Source of the DNA: Candidatus Thiodiazotropha taylori
GTDB taxonomy: Bacteria > Pseudomonadota > Gammaproteobacteria > Chromatiales > Chromatiaceae
Assembly: GCA_019100305.1 (NCBI GenBank)
Contig: JAHRHW010000256.1
Span: 1 to 6,512 of the forward strand
Length of the DNA: 6,512 bases
Direction of reading: 5' to 3'
Shown here: one piece after another, positions 1-5,477 of the stretch
How positions within the stretch are numbered: the first letter of the stretch is position 1
Layout of the letters: each line of letters starts with the position of its first letter
Translations under genes and position numbers: made by a program
Notes under the pieces: model-generated
Told to the model about the DNA's origin: nothing
The model's database searches: none
The model's input: only the letters and a program-made list of their open reading frames with translations

Positions 1-1889
1 GTTGTTCGGCCTGCGGTGCCGCCGATCAGAAATCCGCGTGCCTGCATGTCACCGGCCGCCCAGGCCAGATCGCCGATACGCTGGAAACCGAACATGGAGT
101 AGTAGATATAGAAGGGGATCATACTGACCCCATGGTTACTGTAGGAGGTAGCGGCAGCAATCCAGGAGGACATGGCGCCCGCCTCATTGATACCCTCCTG
201 CAGAATCTGGCCTTTTTTGTCCTCCCGATAGAACATCACCTGATCCGCATCCACCGGCTCGTAGAGCTGTCCCACCGACGAGTAGATACCCAACTGCCTG
301 AACATACCCTCCATACCGAAGGTACGGGCCTCGTCAGGAACGATCGGTACGATCTGTTTGCCCAGCTGCTTATCCCTTACCAGCATATTCAACAGTCGAA
401 CAAAGGCCATGGTGGTGGATTGCTCACGGTCACCACTGCCCTCCAGCAGCGCTTTGAATTTCTCAATCGGCGGTACCGTCATGGCTTCAACCTTGGTACG
501 CCGCTGAGGCAGGAAACCACCCAGCTTGCTGCGCTGCGCATGCATGTACTGCATCTCCGCGCTGTCTGCCGGAGGCTTATAGAACGGAGCCGCACCGATC
601 TGATCGTCGGAGATCGGAATATTGAAACGATCCCTGAAGGCCTTCAGTGCCGCTTCACCCATCTTCTTCTGCGAATGGGTGATGTTCTGCCCTTCACCGG
701 CCACACCCATTCCGTATCCTTTTACGGTTTTCGCCAGAATCACCGTTGGCTGGCCTTTATGGGCAGTCGCTTCGGCATAGGCGGCGAACACCTTATGGGG
801 ATCATGTCCACCTCGATTGAGACGCCAGATATCCTCGTCGGTCATGTTTGCGACCATCTCATCCAGCTCAGGATATTTACCGAAAAAGTGCTCTCGGGTG
901 TAGGCACCGCCTTTCGCCTTGTAGGCCTGGTAATCACCATCCACGCACTCTTCCATGCGTTTTATAAGGGTGCCGTTTTTGTCCCGGGCAAAAAGTGGAT
1001 CCCAGTAGCCGCCCCAGACGACCTTGAGCACATTCCAGCCAGCACCCCGGAAGACTCCTTCCAGCTCCTGGATGATCTTACCATTACCCCGCACCGGACC
1101 ATCCAGTCGCTGCAGGTTACAGTTGATGACAAAGACAAGATTGTCGAGACGCTCCCGGCCCGCCAGGGAGATCGCACCCAACGCCTCCGGTTCATCCATC
1201 TCGCCATCGCCACAGAAGGCCCACACCTTACGCTCTTCGGTATTGACCATGCCCCGATCATGCAGATAGCGCATGAAGCGGGCCTGATAGATCGCCATCA
1301 GTGGGCCGAGCCCCATGGAAACGGTGGGGAACTGCCAGAATCCCGGCATCAGCCAGGGGTGAGGATAGGAGGAGAGTCCATGGCCATCCACCTCCTGGCG
1401 GAAGCTGTAGAGCTGCTCCTCACTCAAGCGCCCTTCAAGATAGGCACGGGCATAAACCCCTGGTGCGGAGTGACCCTGGAAGAAGATCAGGTCCCCATCC
1501 CGCTCTTTGGTGGGGGCGTGAAAAAAGTGGTTGAAACCAACATCGAAGAGGGTCGCGCTGGAGGCGAAACTCGAGATATGCCCACCCAGCTCGGTGGAGA
1601 TCCGGTTTGCCTGGACCACCATCGCCATGGCATTCCAGCGAATGAAGGAGCGAATACGGCGCTCCATCGCCCGGTCGCCTGGAAAACGCTGCTGTTTGGT
1701 TACCGGGATGGTATTGACATAGGCGGTGTTGGCGCTGAATGGCAGATAAGCACCGGAGCGTCGCGCCTTGTCAACCAGGCGTTCGATCAAAAAATGGGCA
1801 CGCTCCACCCCCTCATTCTCGAGTACGGCCTCCAGGGCGTCCAGCCACTCCTGTGTCTCAATGGGGTCGATATCGGGTCTACTTGGCAT
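1..1889 (-). CDS. aceE: Pyruvate dehydrogenase E1 component, homodimeric type (partial, C-terminus off the left edge)
   Basis: This is the thiamine-diphosphate-dependent decarboxylase of the cytoplasmic pyruvate dehydrogenase complex. It decarboxylates pyruvate and acetylates the lipoyl groups of E2 (AceF). Translation of the minus strand is open from the ATG at 1889 to the window edge, giving about 629 codons of a family near 890 residues. It tracks E. coli AceE closely. The ThDP motif runs from GDG (227-229, in GDGEMDEPE) to NCN (256-258). Active-site histidines are at 104 (LGGHISSF) and 140 (FFQGHSAP). The cofactor-activating glutamate is at 570 in the QEGINEAGA motif. The visible part ends within AAGDMQARGFLIGGTAGRT, so the C-terminal domain is missing only because the window stops. 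The start MPSRPDIDPIETQEWL fits the family, with a modest AGAG Shine-Dalgarno 7 nt upstream. aceF and lpd would be expected beyond the left edge. A 598-codon frame on the opposite strand is a shadow of this gene. Confidence 0.97.
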   Translation of the reverse strand, partial: MPSRPDIDPIETQEWLDALEAVLENEGVERAHFLIERLVDKARRSGAYLPFSANTAYVNTIPVTKQQRFPGDRAMERRIRSFIRWNAMAMVVQANRISTELGGHISSFASSATLFDVGFNHFFHAPTKERDGDLIFFQGHSAPGVYARAYLEGRLSEEQLYSFRQEVDGHGLSSYPHPWLMPGFWQFPTVSMGLGPLMAIYQARFMRYLHDRGMVNTEERKVWAFCGDGEMDEPEALGAISLAGRERLDNLVFVINCNLQRLDGPVRGNGKIIQELEGVFRGAGWNVLKVVWGGYWDPLFARDKNGTLIKRMEECVDGDYQAYKAKGGAYTREHFFGKYPELDEMVANMTDEDIWRLNRGGHDPHKVFAAYAEATAHKGQPTVILAKTVKGYGMGVAGEGQNITHSQKKMGEAALKAFRDRFNIPISDDQIGAAPFYKPPADSAEMQYMHAQRSKLGGFLPQRRTKVEAMTVPPIEKFKALLEGSGDREQSTTMAFVRLLNMLVRDKQLGKQIVPIVPDEARTFGMEGMFRQLGIYSSVGQLYEPVDADQVMFYREDKKGQILQEGINEAGAMSSWIAAATSYSNHGVSMIPFYIYYSMFGFQRIGDLAWAAGDMQARGFLIGGTAGRT

Positions 1890-1986
1890 TGTTATTCTCT
1901 AGCTGTTCGGTTTGGCGTCAGGGATTAAACTGATGCAACTCCATTCACCTCTGCCGGTCAAAACCAGCGGAGCAAGAATGAAAACT

Positions 1987-2016
1987 ATTTGGATTACCAA
2001 TAATTTGGATTGATCC
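1987..2016. repeat. Direct repeat and small palindromes just downstream of the predicted aceE start site
   Basis: ATTTGGATT occurs twice (1987-1995 and 2003-2011) with a 16-bp period. Between and overlapping the copies is the inverted repeat CCAA-TAAT-TTGG (1997-2008), followed by GGAT-TG-ATCC (2007-2016). The cluster sits roughly +1 to +27 relative to the predicted transcription start, a position typical of repressor operators. In E. coli the PdhR operator of the pdh promoter also lies just downstream of the start, but these sequences do not match the PdhR consensus. A role in regulating aceE is inference. Confidence 0.35.
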
Positions 2017-2020
2017 CAGT

Positions 2021-2049
2021 AATATACAGCAAGATGAGAAGGATTTCAG
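2021..2049 (-). promoter_or_regulatory. Candidate sigma70-type promoter for aceE
   Basis: On the minus strand, CTGAAA (2044-2049; 4/6 match to the -35 consensus) and TATATT (2021-2026; 5/6 match to -10) are separated by exactly 17 bp. Transcription would begin near 2014, leaving a leader of about 125 nt before the aceE ATG. The site lies just past the terminator of the upstream sgp-like unit, where aceE would need its own promoter. This is a consensus match by eye only. Confidence 0.45.
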
Positions 2050-2164
2050 CGTTATCTGACAGAAATTTTGATGACCTAATCCACTGTTTTTGCAATTGAA
2101 TTAGGATTTAAGCTGGATTTCGTTGAAGGCAAAAGAAAGGCGTTGACAAAAACCCTGAGAACAT

Positions 2165-2203
2165 AAAAAAAGGCGCATCCAGATCACTCCGGATGCGCCT
2201 TTT
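2165..2203 (-). terminator. Rho-independent terminator of the sulfur-globule-like unit
   Basis: A perfect 13-bp inverted repeat (2168-2180 with 2191-2203, core GGCGCATCC/GGATGCGCC) encloses a 10-nt loop. On the minus strand the GC-rich stem runs into a stretch of seven U (2165-2171). It begins about 20 bp after the TGA of the 223-codon gene, the expected place for its terminator. On the plus strand only four U precede a C, so leftward termination is clearly the better reading. Confidence 0.93.
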
Positions 2204-2224
2204 CTGCAATGGGTTCTGATTAAA

Positions 2225-2896
2225 TCAGATCTCTTTGCGAGCTTCGATTGAAGGCATTTCGAAAGGCTTGCGCTCCATGGCAACCTTACGACGCTCTTCC
2301 ATCTGCTTCATAGCTTCTGCACGACGGGCTTCCATCTCTTTAACCATTTCGTCGCGACGGGCTTTGGACTCTTCCATGCGCTTGGCAACAGCTTCCGGCA
2401 TCTCAGGGCGCTGCGGAGCGTTCTGCTCAAAACGGGCCATCATCTCGTTGCGGTAAGCTTCCTGCTGCTCTTGTCTGGCTTTCATGTCAGCTTCCATGGC
2501 GGCGAAAGGATCAGAGTTGCTGAACTGCTCAGCGTACTGACGCTGTGCGGCGACAGCCTGCTCGAATGCTTTCTGCTGCTGCTCGGCGAAAGCTTTCTGC
2601 TGCTCGGCAAATGCTTTCTGCTGCTCAGCCATGGCACTCTGCTGCTCTTCGGTCAGAGCAGGTGCATAGTGAGGAGCGTAACCGTAGTAGTAAGGATGAT
2701 CGTAGCCGTAACCACGGCCATAACCACGACCGTAGCCGTTACCACGAGCACGCATGTTGAATGAGAAGTCGAAGTCTCCGGCGCCGAAGCCATCACCAAA
2801 AAAGTCGTCACTCCAGCTGTCACCCCACCAGGCGTTAACAGTTGCGGAGCTAGCTGCCAAGGCAATCGCAGCGGCAATGATTGAAATCTTTTTCAT
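2225..2896 (-). CDS. Sulfur-globule-like exported protein with a C-terminal coiled-coil extension
   Basis: The 223-residue product has a signal peptide (MKK, then a hydrophobic Ala/Ile stretch) with likely cleavage after residue 22 (VNA|WW). The next part, about 23-80, is rich in Gly, Tyr, Trp and Phe, with GDFDFSF (40-46) and GYGRG repeats (54-64). This matches the composition and pattern of Sgp proteins that coat periplasmic sulfur globules in A. vinosum. Unlike the small Sgps, it continues into a long charged helical region. A heptad-like AEQQKAF repeat (about 90-111) is followed by Glu/Arg/Met/Gln-rich sequence to the C-terminus (about 130-220), probably coiled coil. There is no cysteine. 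The upstream 110-aa gene shares the N-terminal module, and the pair is probably co-transcribed; a strong terminator follows. The Shine-Dalgarno is poor (GGG about 9 nt before ATG). A. vinosum is reported from memory to have a larger, possibly coiled-coil Sgp (SgpD) that could be the counterpart. Family placement is good; exact role is inferred. Confidence 0.85.
   Translation of the reverse strand: MKKISIIAAAIALAASSATVNAWWGDSWSDDFFGDGFGAGDFDFSFNMRARGNGYGRGYGRGYGYDHPYYYGYAPHYAPALTEEQQSAMAEQQKAFAEQQKAFAEQQQKAFEQAVAAQRQYAEQFSNSDPFAAMEADMKARQEQQEAYRNEMMARFEQNAPQRPEMPEAVAKRMEESKARRDEMVKEMEARRAEAMKQMEERRKVAMERKPFEMPSIEARKEI
2568..2633 (-). repeat. In-frame tandem repeat encoding AEQQKAF heptads
   Basis: Three consecutive units of 24, 21 and 21 bp (2568-2591, 2592-2612, 2613-2633) each begin, on the plus strand, GCTTTCTGCTGCT. 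They encode the AEQQKAF-type repeats of the 223-aa protein; the longer unit adds one Gln. Near identity at DNA level, with lengths in multiples of three, suggests recent duplication or slippage within the coiled-coil segment. Confidence 0.8.
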
Positions 2897-2941
2897 TGTA
2901 AAATACCCAAAAAATCTGTGTTTTGAAAACTACGCATGTCT

Positions 2942-2969
2942 ATCTAGGCACATCCCTGTGCAAATAGAT
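2942..2969 (-). promoter_or_regulatory. Stem-loop between the two sgp-like genes
   Basis: GCACA (2948-2952) pairs with TGTGC (2957-2961) around a TCCC loop. An outer ATCTA (2942-2946) pairs with TAGAT (2965-2969), with an asymmetric 1/3-nt internal loop between the stems. No U-tract follows directly on the minus strand, so this is not a standard terminator. It lies in the 90-bp gap downstream of the short gene, where it could protect the upstream message from 3' decay or attenuate readthrough. A 12-bp palindrome, GTTTATATAAAC (2972-2983), sits between it and the stop codon. Confidence 0.45.
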
Positions 2970-2986
2970 CCGTTTATATAAACTGC

Positions 2987-3319
2987 TTATTTAGCAGGAG
3001 CGGCAGGCGCTGCAGGAGCAGCAGGCGCTGCTGGTGCAGGATAGCCGTAAGGGGCATAACCGTAACCGTAAGGTGCGCCATAGCCGTAAGGACCATAGCC
3101 ATAGTAATCACGGTAGTAGTTGTTGCCACGGCCATAGCCAGAACCACGTGCACTACCACTCATACCGAAGCTGAAGTCACCGGAGCCATCACCCCAGCCG
3201 TCGCCCCAACCATCGTTACCCCATCCACGGTTGTAACCAGGGCCACCCCACCATGCAGATGCAGAAGCGGAAGCAACGATAAGTGCAGCAGCGGCAGCAG
3301 CTTGAACAGTCTTTTTCAT
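2987..3319 (-). CDS. Sulfur globule protein (SgpA/SgpB/CV1-like)
   Basis: This is a small structural protein predicted to be exported to the periplasm and to form part of the protein envelope of intracellular sulfur globules, which store elemental sulfur during sulfide or thiosulfate oxidation. The 110-aa product has a signal peptide with likely cleavage after residue 22 (ASA|WW). The mature part starts WWGGPG, is dominated by Gly, Tyr, Trp, Asp and Asn (WGDGWGDG, 38-45; GDFSFGM, 47-53; GYGRG, 61-65), then has GYGPYGYGAPYGYGYAPYGYP-type repeats and a PAA tail (95-109). It contains no cysteine. This aperiodic, keratin-like composition with WWG at the mature N-terminus is characteristic of A. 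vinosum Sgp proteins. The ATG at 3319 has a strong Shine-Dalgarno. The downstream 223-aa gene shares its N-terminal design and is probably co-transcribed. Assignment to SgpA rather than SgpB or SgpC is not possible by eye. Confidence 0.9.
   Translation of the reverse strand: MKKTVQAAAAAALIVASASASAWWGGPGYNRGWGNDGWGDGWGDGSGDFSFGMSGSARGSGYGRGNNYYRDYYGYGPYGYGAPYGYGYAPYGYPAPAAPAAPAAPAAPAK
2993..3037 (-). repeat. Ala/Pro tail repeat (9-bp period) in the sulfur globule gene
   Basis: Residues 95-109 repeat the triplet P-A-A, encoded by a 9-bp periodic sequence of alternating GCAGGCGCT- and GCAGGAGCA-like units on the plus strand. The repeat ends one codon before the stop. The tail is absent from the 223-aa paralogue and resembles a flexible linker or cell-envelope contact segment. 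Confidence 0.75.
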
Positions 3320-3323
3320 TTCA

Positions 3324-3330
3324 CTCTCCT
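3324..3330 (-). promoter_or_regulatory. Strong Shine-Dalgarno of the 110-aa sulfur globule gene
   Basis: On the minus strand AGGAGAG lies 4 nt before the ATG at 3319. It is the best ribosome binding site in the window and contrasts with the weak ones of the 223-aa gene, pyrC, mlaA and rnt. It fits high expression of a structural protein. Confidence 0.85.
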
Positions 3331-3362
3331 CAAGATAGAATGTCGTCTTCGAATTTTGTTTA

Positions 3363-3386
3363 GAAAGCAGATACTGCGCAGCTTTC
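3363..3386 (-). promoter_or_regulatory. Potential stem-loop at the 5' end of the sgp leader
   Basis: GAAAGC (3363-3368) and GCTTTC (3381-3386) can pair around a 12-nt loop; an alternative small hairpin is GCAG-ATA-CTGC within it. If transcription starts near 3387, this stem would lie at the very 5' end of the mRNA. Such stems stabilise some abundant envelope-protein messages, ompA being the known example. Both the start site and the effect are inferred. Confidence 0.35.
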
Positions 3387-3393
3387 GAGATAT

Positions 3394-3422
3394 AGAATAT
3401 TAGAAATTACTTAAATTAACAA
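3394..3422 (-). promoter_or_regulatory. Candidate promoter of the sulfur-globule-like unit
   Basis: On the minus strand TTGTTA (3417-3422; 4/6 to -35) is followed after 17 bp by TATTCT (3394-3399; 4/6 to -10), in a strongly AT-rich stretch. Transcription would start near 3387, giving a leader of roughly 68 nt. Several other weak matches exist in the same stretch (for example TAATAT and TTGAAA), so the exact promoter is uncertain, although a promoter is expected here. Confidence 0.35.
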
Positions 3423-3443
3423 ATAACAAATTTCAATTGTTAA
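3416..3443. repeat. Inverted repeat overlapping the candidate sgp -35 region
   Basis: TTAACAA (3416-3422) and TTGTTAA (3437-3443) form a perfect 7-bp inverted repeat with a 14-bp spacer. Half-site centres are 21 bp apart, two helical turns, as for dimeric regulators. It overlaps the candidate -35. AT-rich DNA produces such repeats by chance fairly often, so operator function is only a possibility. Confidence 0.3.
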
Positions 3444-3504
3444 ATTGTTTTAAATAGCAAAAATCTAAGGAAACATCGCTTAGGAAACTCATTCCCCTGC
3501 GGTC

Positions 3505-3546
3505 GGCTGAGTTGGGACAGCGACCATGTCGATGGTTAACCCAGCC
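3505..3546 (+). promoter_or_regulatory. Nested hairpin upstream of pyrC
   Basis: GGCTGAGTT (3505-3513) pairs with AACCCAGCC (3538-3546) in 8 of 9 positions. Inside it ACCAT (3523-3527) pairs perfectly with ATGGT (3532-3536) around a GTCG loop. No U-tract follows on either strand. It lies about 110 nt upstream of pyrC. It could be a leader structure if transcription starts further left, a protein-binding site, or chance. Confidence 0.3.
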
Positions 3547-3653
3547 AACAACCCACTTCATCAGATGCCGTTTCCGCTGACACCTCGATTTATGATCCCC
3601 TGCGACTGTGCGACAATGGTGAATTAGATTAAGTAATCCAAAGACAGCACAAT

Positions 3654-4688
3654 ATGAAGATCACCCTGACGAAACCTGATGACTGGCACCTCCATTTACG
3701 CGATGACGAAGCGATGGCCTGCGTGGTTGGCCACACCGCCGAACGTTTTGCCAGAGCGATCGTCATGCCGAACCTGAAACCACCGGTCGCCAACACCCAA
3801 CTGGCAGCCGAATATCGACACCGGATCCTGAGTGCCCTGCCCGAGAACAGCGGATTCACTCCACTGATGACGCTTTATATGACAGACCGTCTTACCTCGG
3901 AGGAGGTGATCCGGGCAAAACAGAGCGGCTTCGTCCACGGCATCAAACTCTATCCGGCCGGTGCCACCACCAATTCCGATGCGGGTGTCACCGACATCCG
4001 CAAACTCTATCCGGCACTTGAAACCATGCAGCGGGAATCGATGCCACTCCTGGTGCATGCCGAGGTAACTGATCCTGAGATCGACATCTTCGATCGTGAG
4101 CGGGTATTTATCGATCGCTACATGAGCATGCTGAGAGCGGACTTTCCGGAGCTGTCGATTGTCTTCGAACATGTGACCACCCGCGATGCCGTTGACTTTG
4201 TGCGTGAGAGCAATGGTCCCACCGGTGCAACGATCACAGTACAGCACCTGATGTTCAACAGAAACCATATGCTGGCCGGCGGCATCAGACCCCACTACTA
4301 CTGCCTGCCCATCCTCAAGCGGGAGACTCATCAGGAGGCACTGATCGAGGCGGCAACCAGTGGCAATCCCCGTTTCTTTCTCGGTACCGACAGTGCGCCA
4401 CATCCTCAGCATGCCAAAGAGTGTTCCTGCGGCTGCGCAGGTTGTTATACCGCCCATGCGGCTATCGAACTCTATGCTGAGATCTTTGAAGCTGAAAATG
4501 CCCTGGATAAACTGGAGGGGTTTGCCAGCCACTATGGCCCCGACTTCTACGGCATGCCGCGTAATACAGAGCAGATCACTCTACAGAAGCGTGATTGGCA
4601 GGTCGCAGAAAGCTATCGATTCGGCAAAGACAGGGTTGTGCCCTTACAGGCGGGGCAGACAGTCCATTGGCAGCTCATCACTGAATAG
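3654..4688 (+). CDS. pyrC: Dihydroorotase (class II, E. coli PyrC type)
   Basis: This is the cytoplasmic zinc enzyme that cyclises N-carbamoyl-L-aspartate to dihydroorotate, third step of de novo pyrimidine synthesis. At 344 residues it is close to the 348 of E. coli PyrC and collinear with it. The binuclear zinc site is complete: H12 and H14 in DWHLHLRD, the lysine expected to be carboxylated K98 in GIKLYPAGATTNS, H135 in LLVHAEV, H173 in FEHVTT, and catalytic D246 in GTDSAPH. All are shifted by five from the E. coli numbering. The cysteine-rich ECSCGCAGCYT segment (257-266) is a family feature. The start is supported by alignment of the first residues with the family, although no clear Shine-Dalgarno is present. 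The gene stands alone on its strand: the sgp-like genes diverge from it and mlaA converges on it with a 14-bp gap. Confidence 0.97.
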   Translation: MKITLTKPDDWHLHLRDDEAMACVVGHTAERFARAIVMPNLKPPVANTQLAAEYRHRILSALPENSGFTPLMTLYMTDRLTSEEVIRAKQSGFVHGIKLYPAGATTNSDAGVTDIRKLYPALETMQRESMPLLVHAEVTDPEIDIFDRERVFIDRYMSMLRADFPELSIVFEHVTTRDAVDFVRESNGPTGATITVQHLMFNRNHMLAGGIRPHYYCLPILKRETHQEALIEAATSGNPRFFLGTDSAPHPQHAKECSCGCAGCYTAHAAIELYAEIFEAENALDKLEGFASHYGPDFYGMPRNTEQITLQKRDWQVAESYRFGKDRVVPLQAGQTVHWQLITE

Positions 4689-4702
4689 AGCAGCTGATTC
4701 GG

Positions 4703-5452
4703 TTACTCGCCGTTTTCGTTGAACAGCTCTTCATCTTCAAACAGGCTTTCGTCGAACAGCTCGTCATCGTCCATATGGTTCGGGCCGTCTTTTATCGCGG
4801 TCTTCCGCTGCTGCAGATAGAACTCCCGCAGAAAAGCGTATCGGTCGACAGCAGCTTCGTCGAGTACATTACCGGCTTCCAACAGGTCGGCCCGGATATC
4901 CACAAGCTGCAGTGTGCTCAAGGCCAGATAGGCTGACTGGGAGGGATAGCTGATCGGATTGATCAGGGTATCCCCTACCCTGCCCAACAGATCCCGCAAG
5001 GTGGTCGGCCCGAGAAACGGCACCACGATATAGGGTGTATCCCCCATGCCCCAATACCCCAGGGTCTGCCCCATATCCTCCTTGTAACTGGGGATCCCCA
5101 TATCGCTGGCCACATCGAACAGACCGAAGATGCCCAGCGTGGAGTTGATGCAGACGCGCCCAAGGTCCGACAGGGCGCGCCCCGGCTTCAGTTGCAACAG
5201 ATTGTTCGCTGCGGACGGAATGTCAGCCAGATTCCTGAAAAAATTGGTCACCCCGAGATCGATCACCGAAGGGGTCACATAGCGATAGCCCTCGGCAACC
5301 GGTTTGGCCACGGCCCGATCGAAGTCCTGATTGAATTGATCCGAATTTCTGTTGAACGACTCGAGCGGATCTGACGGATGCCGGCTCTGGAAGCTGGAAC
5401 ACCCAGAGAGGAACAGCAGAATCAATAGTATCGCAGGAATCCTTTTAAACAC
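4703..5452 (-). CDS. mlaA: Outer-membrane lipoprotein MlaA (VacJ family)
   Basis: This is the outer-membrane component of the Mla system. It extracts phospholipids mislocalised to the outer leaflet and passes them to MlaC for retrograde transport, preserving lipid asymmetry. The 249-residue product (E. coli MlaA, 251) has a lipoprotein signal peptide with lipobox LSGC and lipidated Cys18. Family motifs follow in order: DPLESFNR (28-35), the KPVAEGYRYVTP region (50-61), NFFRNLADIP (70-79), and GDTPYIVVPFLGPTTLRDLLG (137-157). The C-terminus carries an acidic tail (227-249; 12 of 23 residues Asp or Glu). The start is GTG at 5452, with only GGA upstream as a weak Shine-Dalgarno; no in-frame ATG precedes it, and the lipobox spacing suits this start. 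Other mla genes are not visible. It diverges from rnt and converges with pyrC. Confidence 0.95.
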   Translation of the reverse strand: MFKRIPAILLILLFLSGCSSFQSRHPSDPLESFNRNSDQFNQDFDRAVAKPVAEGYRYVTPSVIDLGVTNFFRNLADIPSAANNLLQLKPGRALSDLGRVCINSTLGIFGLFDVASDMGIPSYKEDMGQTLGYWGMGDTPYIVVPFLGPTTLRDLLGRVGDTLINPISYPSQSAYLALSTLQLVDIRADLLEAGNVLDEAAVDRYAFLREFYLQQRKTAIKDGPNHMDDDELFDESLFEDEELFNENGE

Positions 5453-5477
5453 GATGAACGGTCCAATTGAAAATTAA

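Larger units (their letters stand above)
1890..2224. other. Intergenic region between aceE and the sgp-like genes
   Basis: No coding frame with family resemblance or convincing start signals is seen on either strand. From right to left the region holds the terminator at 2165-2203, an AT-rich stretch without obvious features, the candidate aceE promoter at 2021-2049, the repeat cluster at 1987-2016 and the untranslated leader of aceE. Confidence 0.7.
3320..3653. other. Divergent intergenic region between the sgp-like genes and pyrC
   Basis: No credible gene is seen in these 334 bp. The left half (about 3331-3470) is AT-rich and holds the leftward sgp promoter candidates, the 5' stem-loop and an inverted repeat. 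The right half is of ordinary composition and must contain the rightward pyrC promoter. A TATGAT hexamer at 3591-3596 is a possible -10, but no matching -35 was found at normal spacing. No clear Shine-Dalgarno precedes the pyrC ATG. Confidence 0.65.

Noticed and set aside
132..1928. 598-codon open frame on the plus strand
   Set aside because: It lies entirely opposite aceE, whose minus-strand translation matches the E1 family throughout. The plus-strand product shows no recognisable motif and is explained by codon bias of the real gene.
1990..2012. PdhR binding site upstream of aceE
   Set aside because: The half-sites are in the opposite arrangement (CCAA then TTGG, 4-bp centre) to the PdhR consensus, so only an unspecified operator is proposed.
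2143..2168. TTGACA on the plus strand at 2143-2148 as a rightward promoter
   Set aside because: No -10 lies at suitable spacing; the following sequence is an A-tract belonging to the terminator, and no plus-strand gene follows.
2101..2283. 60-codon minus-strand frame running past the end of the 223-aa gene
   Set aside because: It reads through the terminator hairpin in another frame and has no family resemblance.
2568..2633. CRISPR-like or mobile-element repeat
   Set aside because: The units are contiguous without spacers, in frame, and encode heptads of a protein. No insertion sequence ends, transposase or CRISPR array were seen anywhere in the window.
2471..2764. Plus-strand frames of about 70-97 codons opposite the 223-aa gene
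   Set aside because: Their low-complexity Leu/Thr/Val-rich products simply mirror the repeats of the real gene on the other strand.
3696..4532. 278-codon minus-strand frame inside pyrC
   Set aside because: It is antisense to a complete dihydroorotase with all catalytic residues. Its product is composition-driven and unlike any family I recognise.
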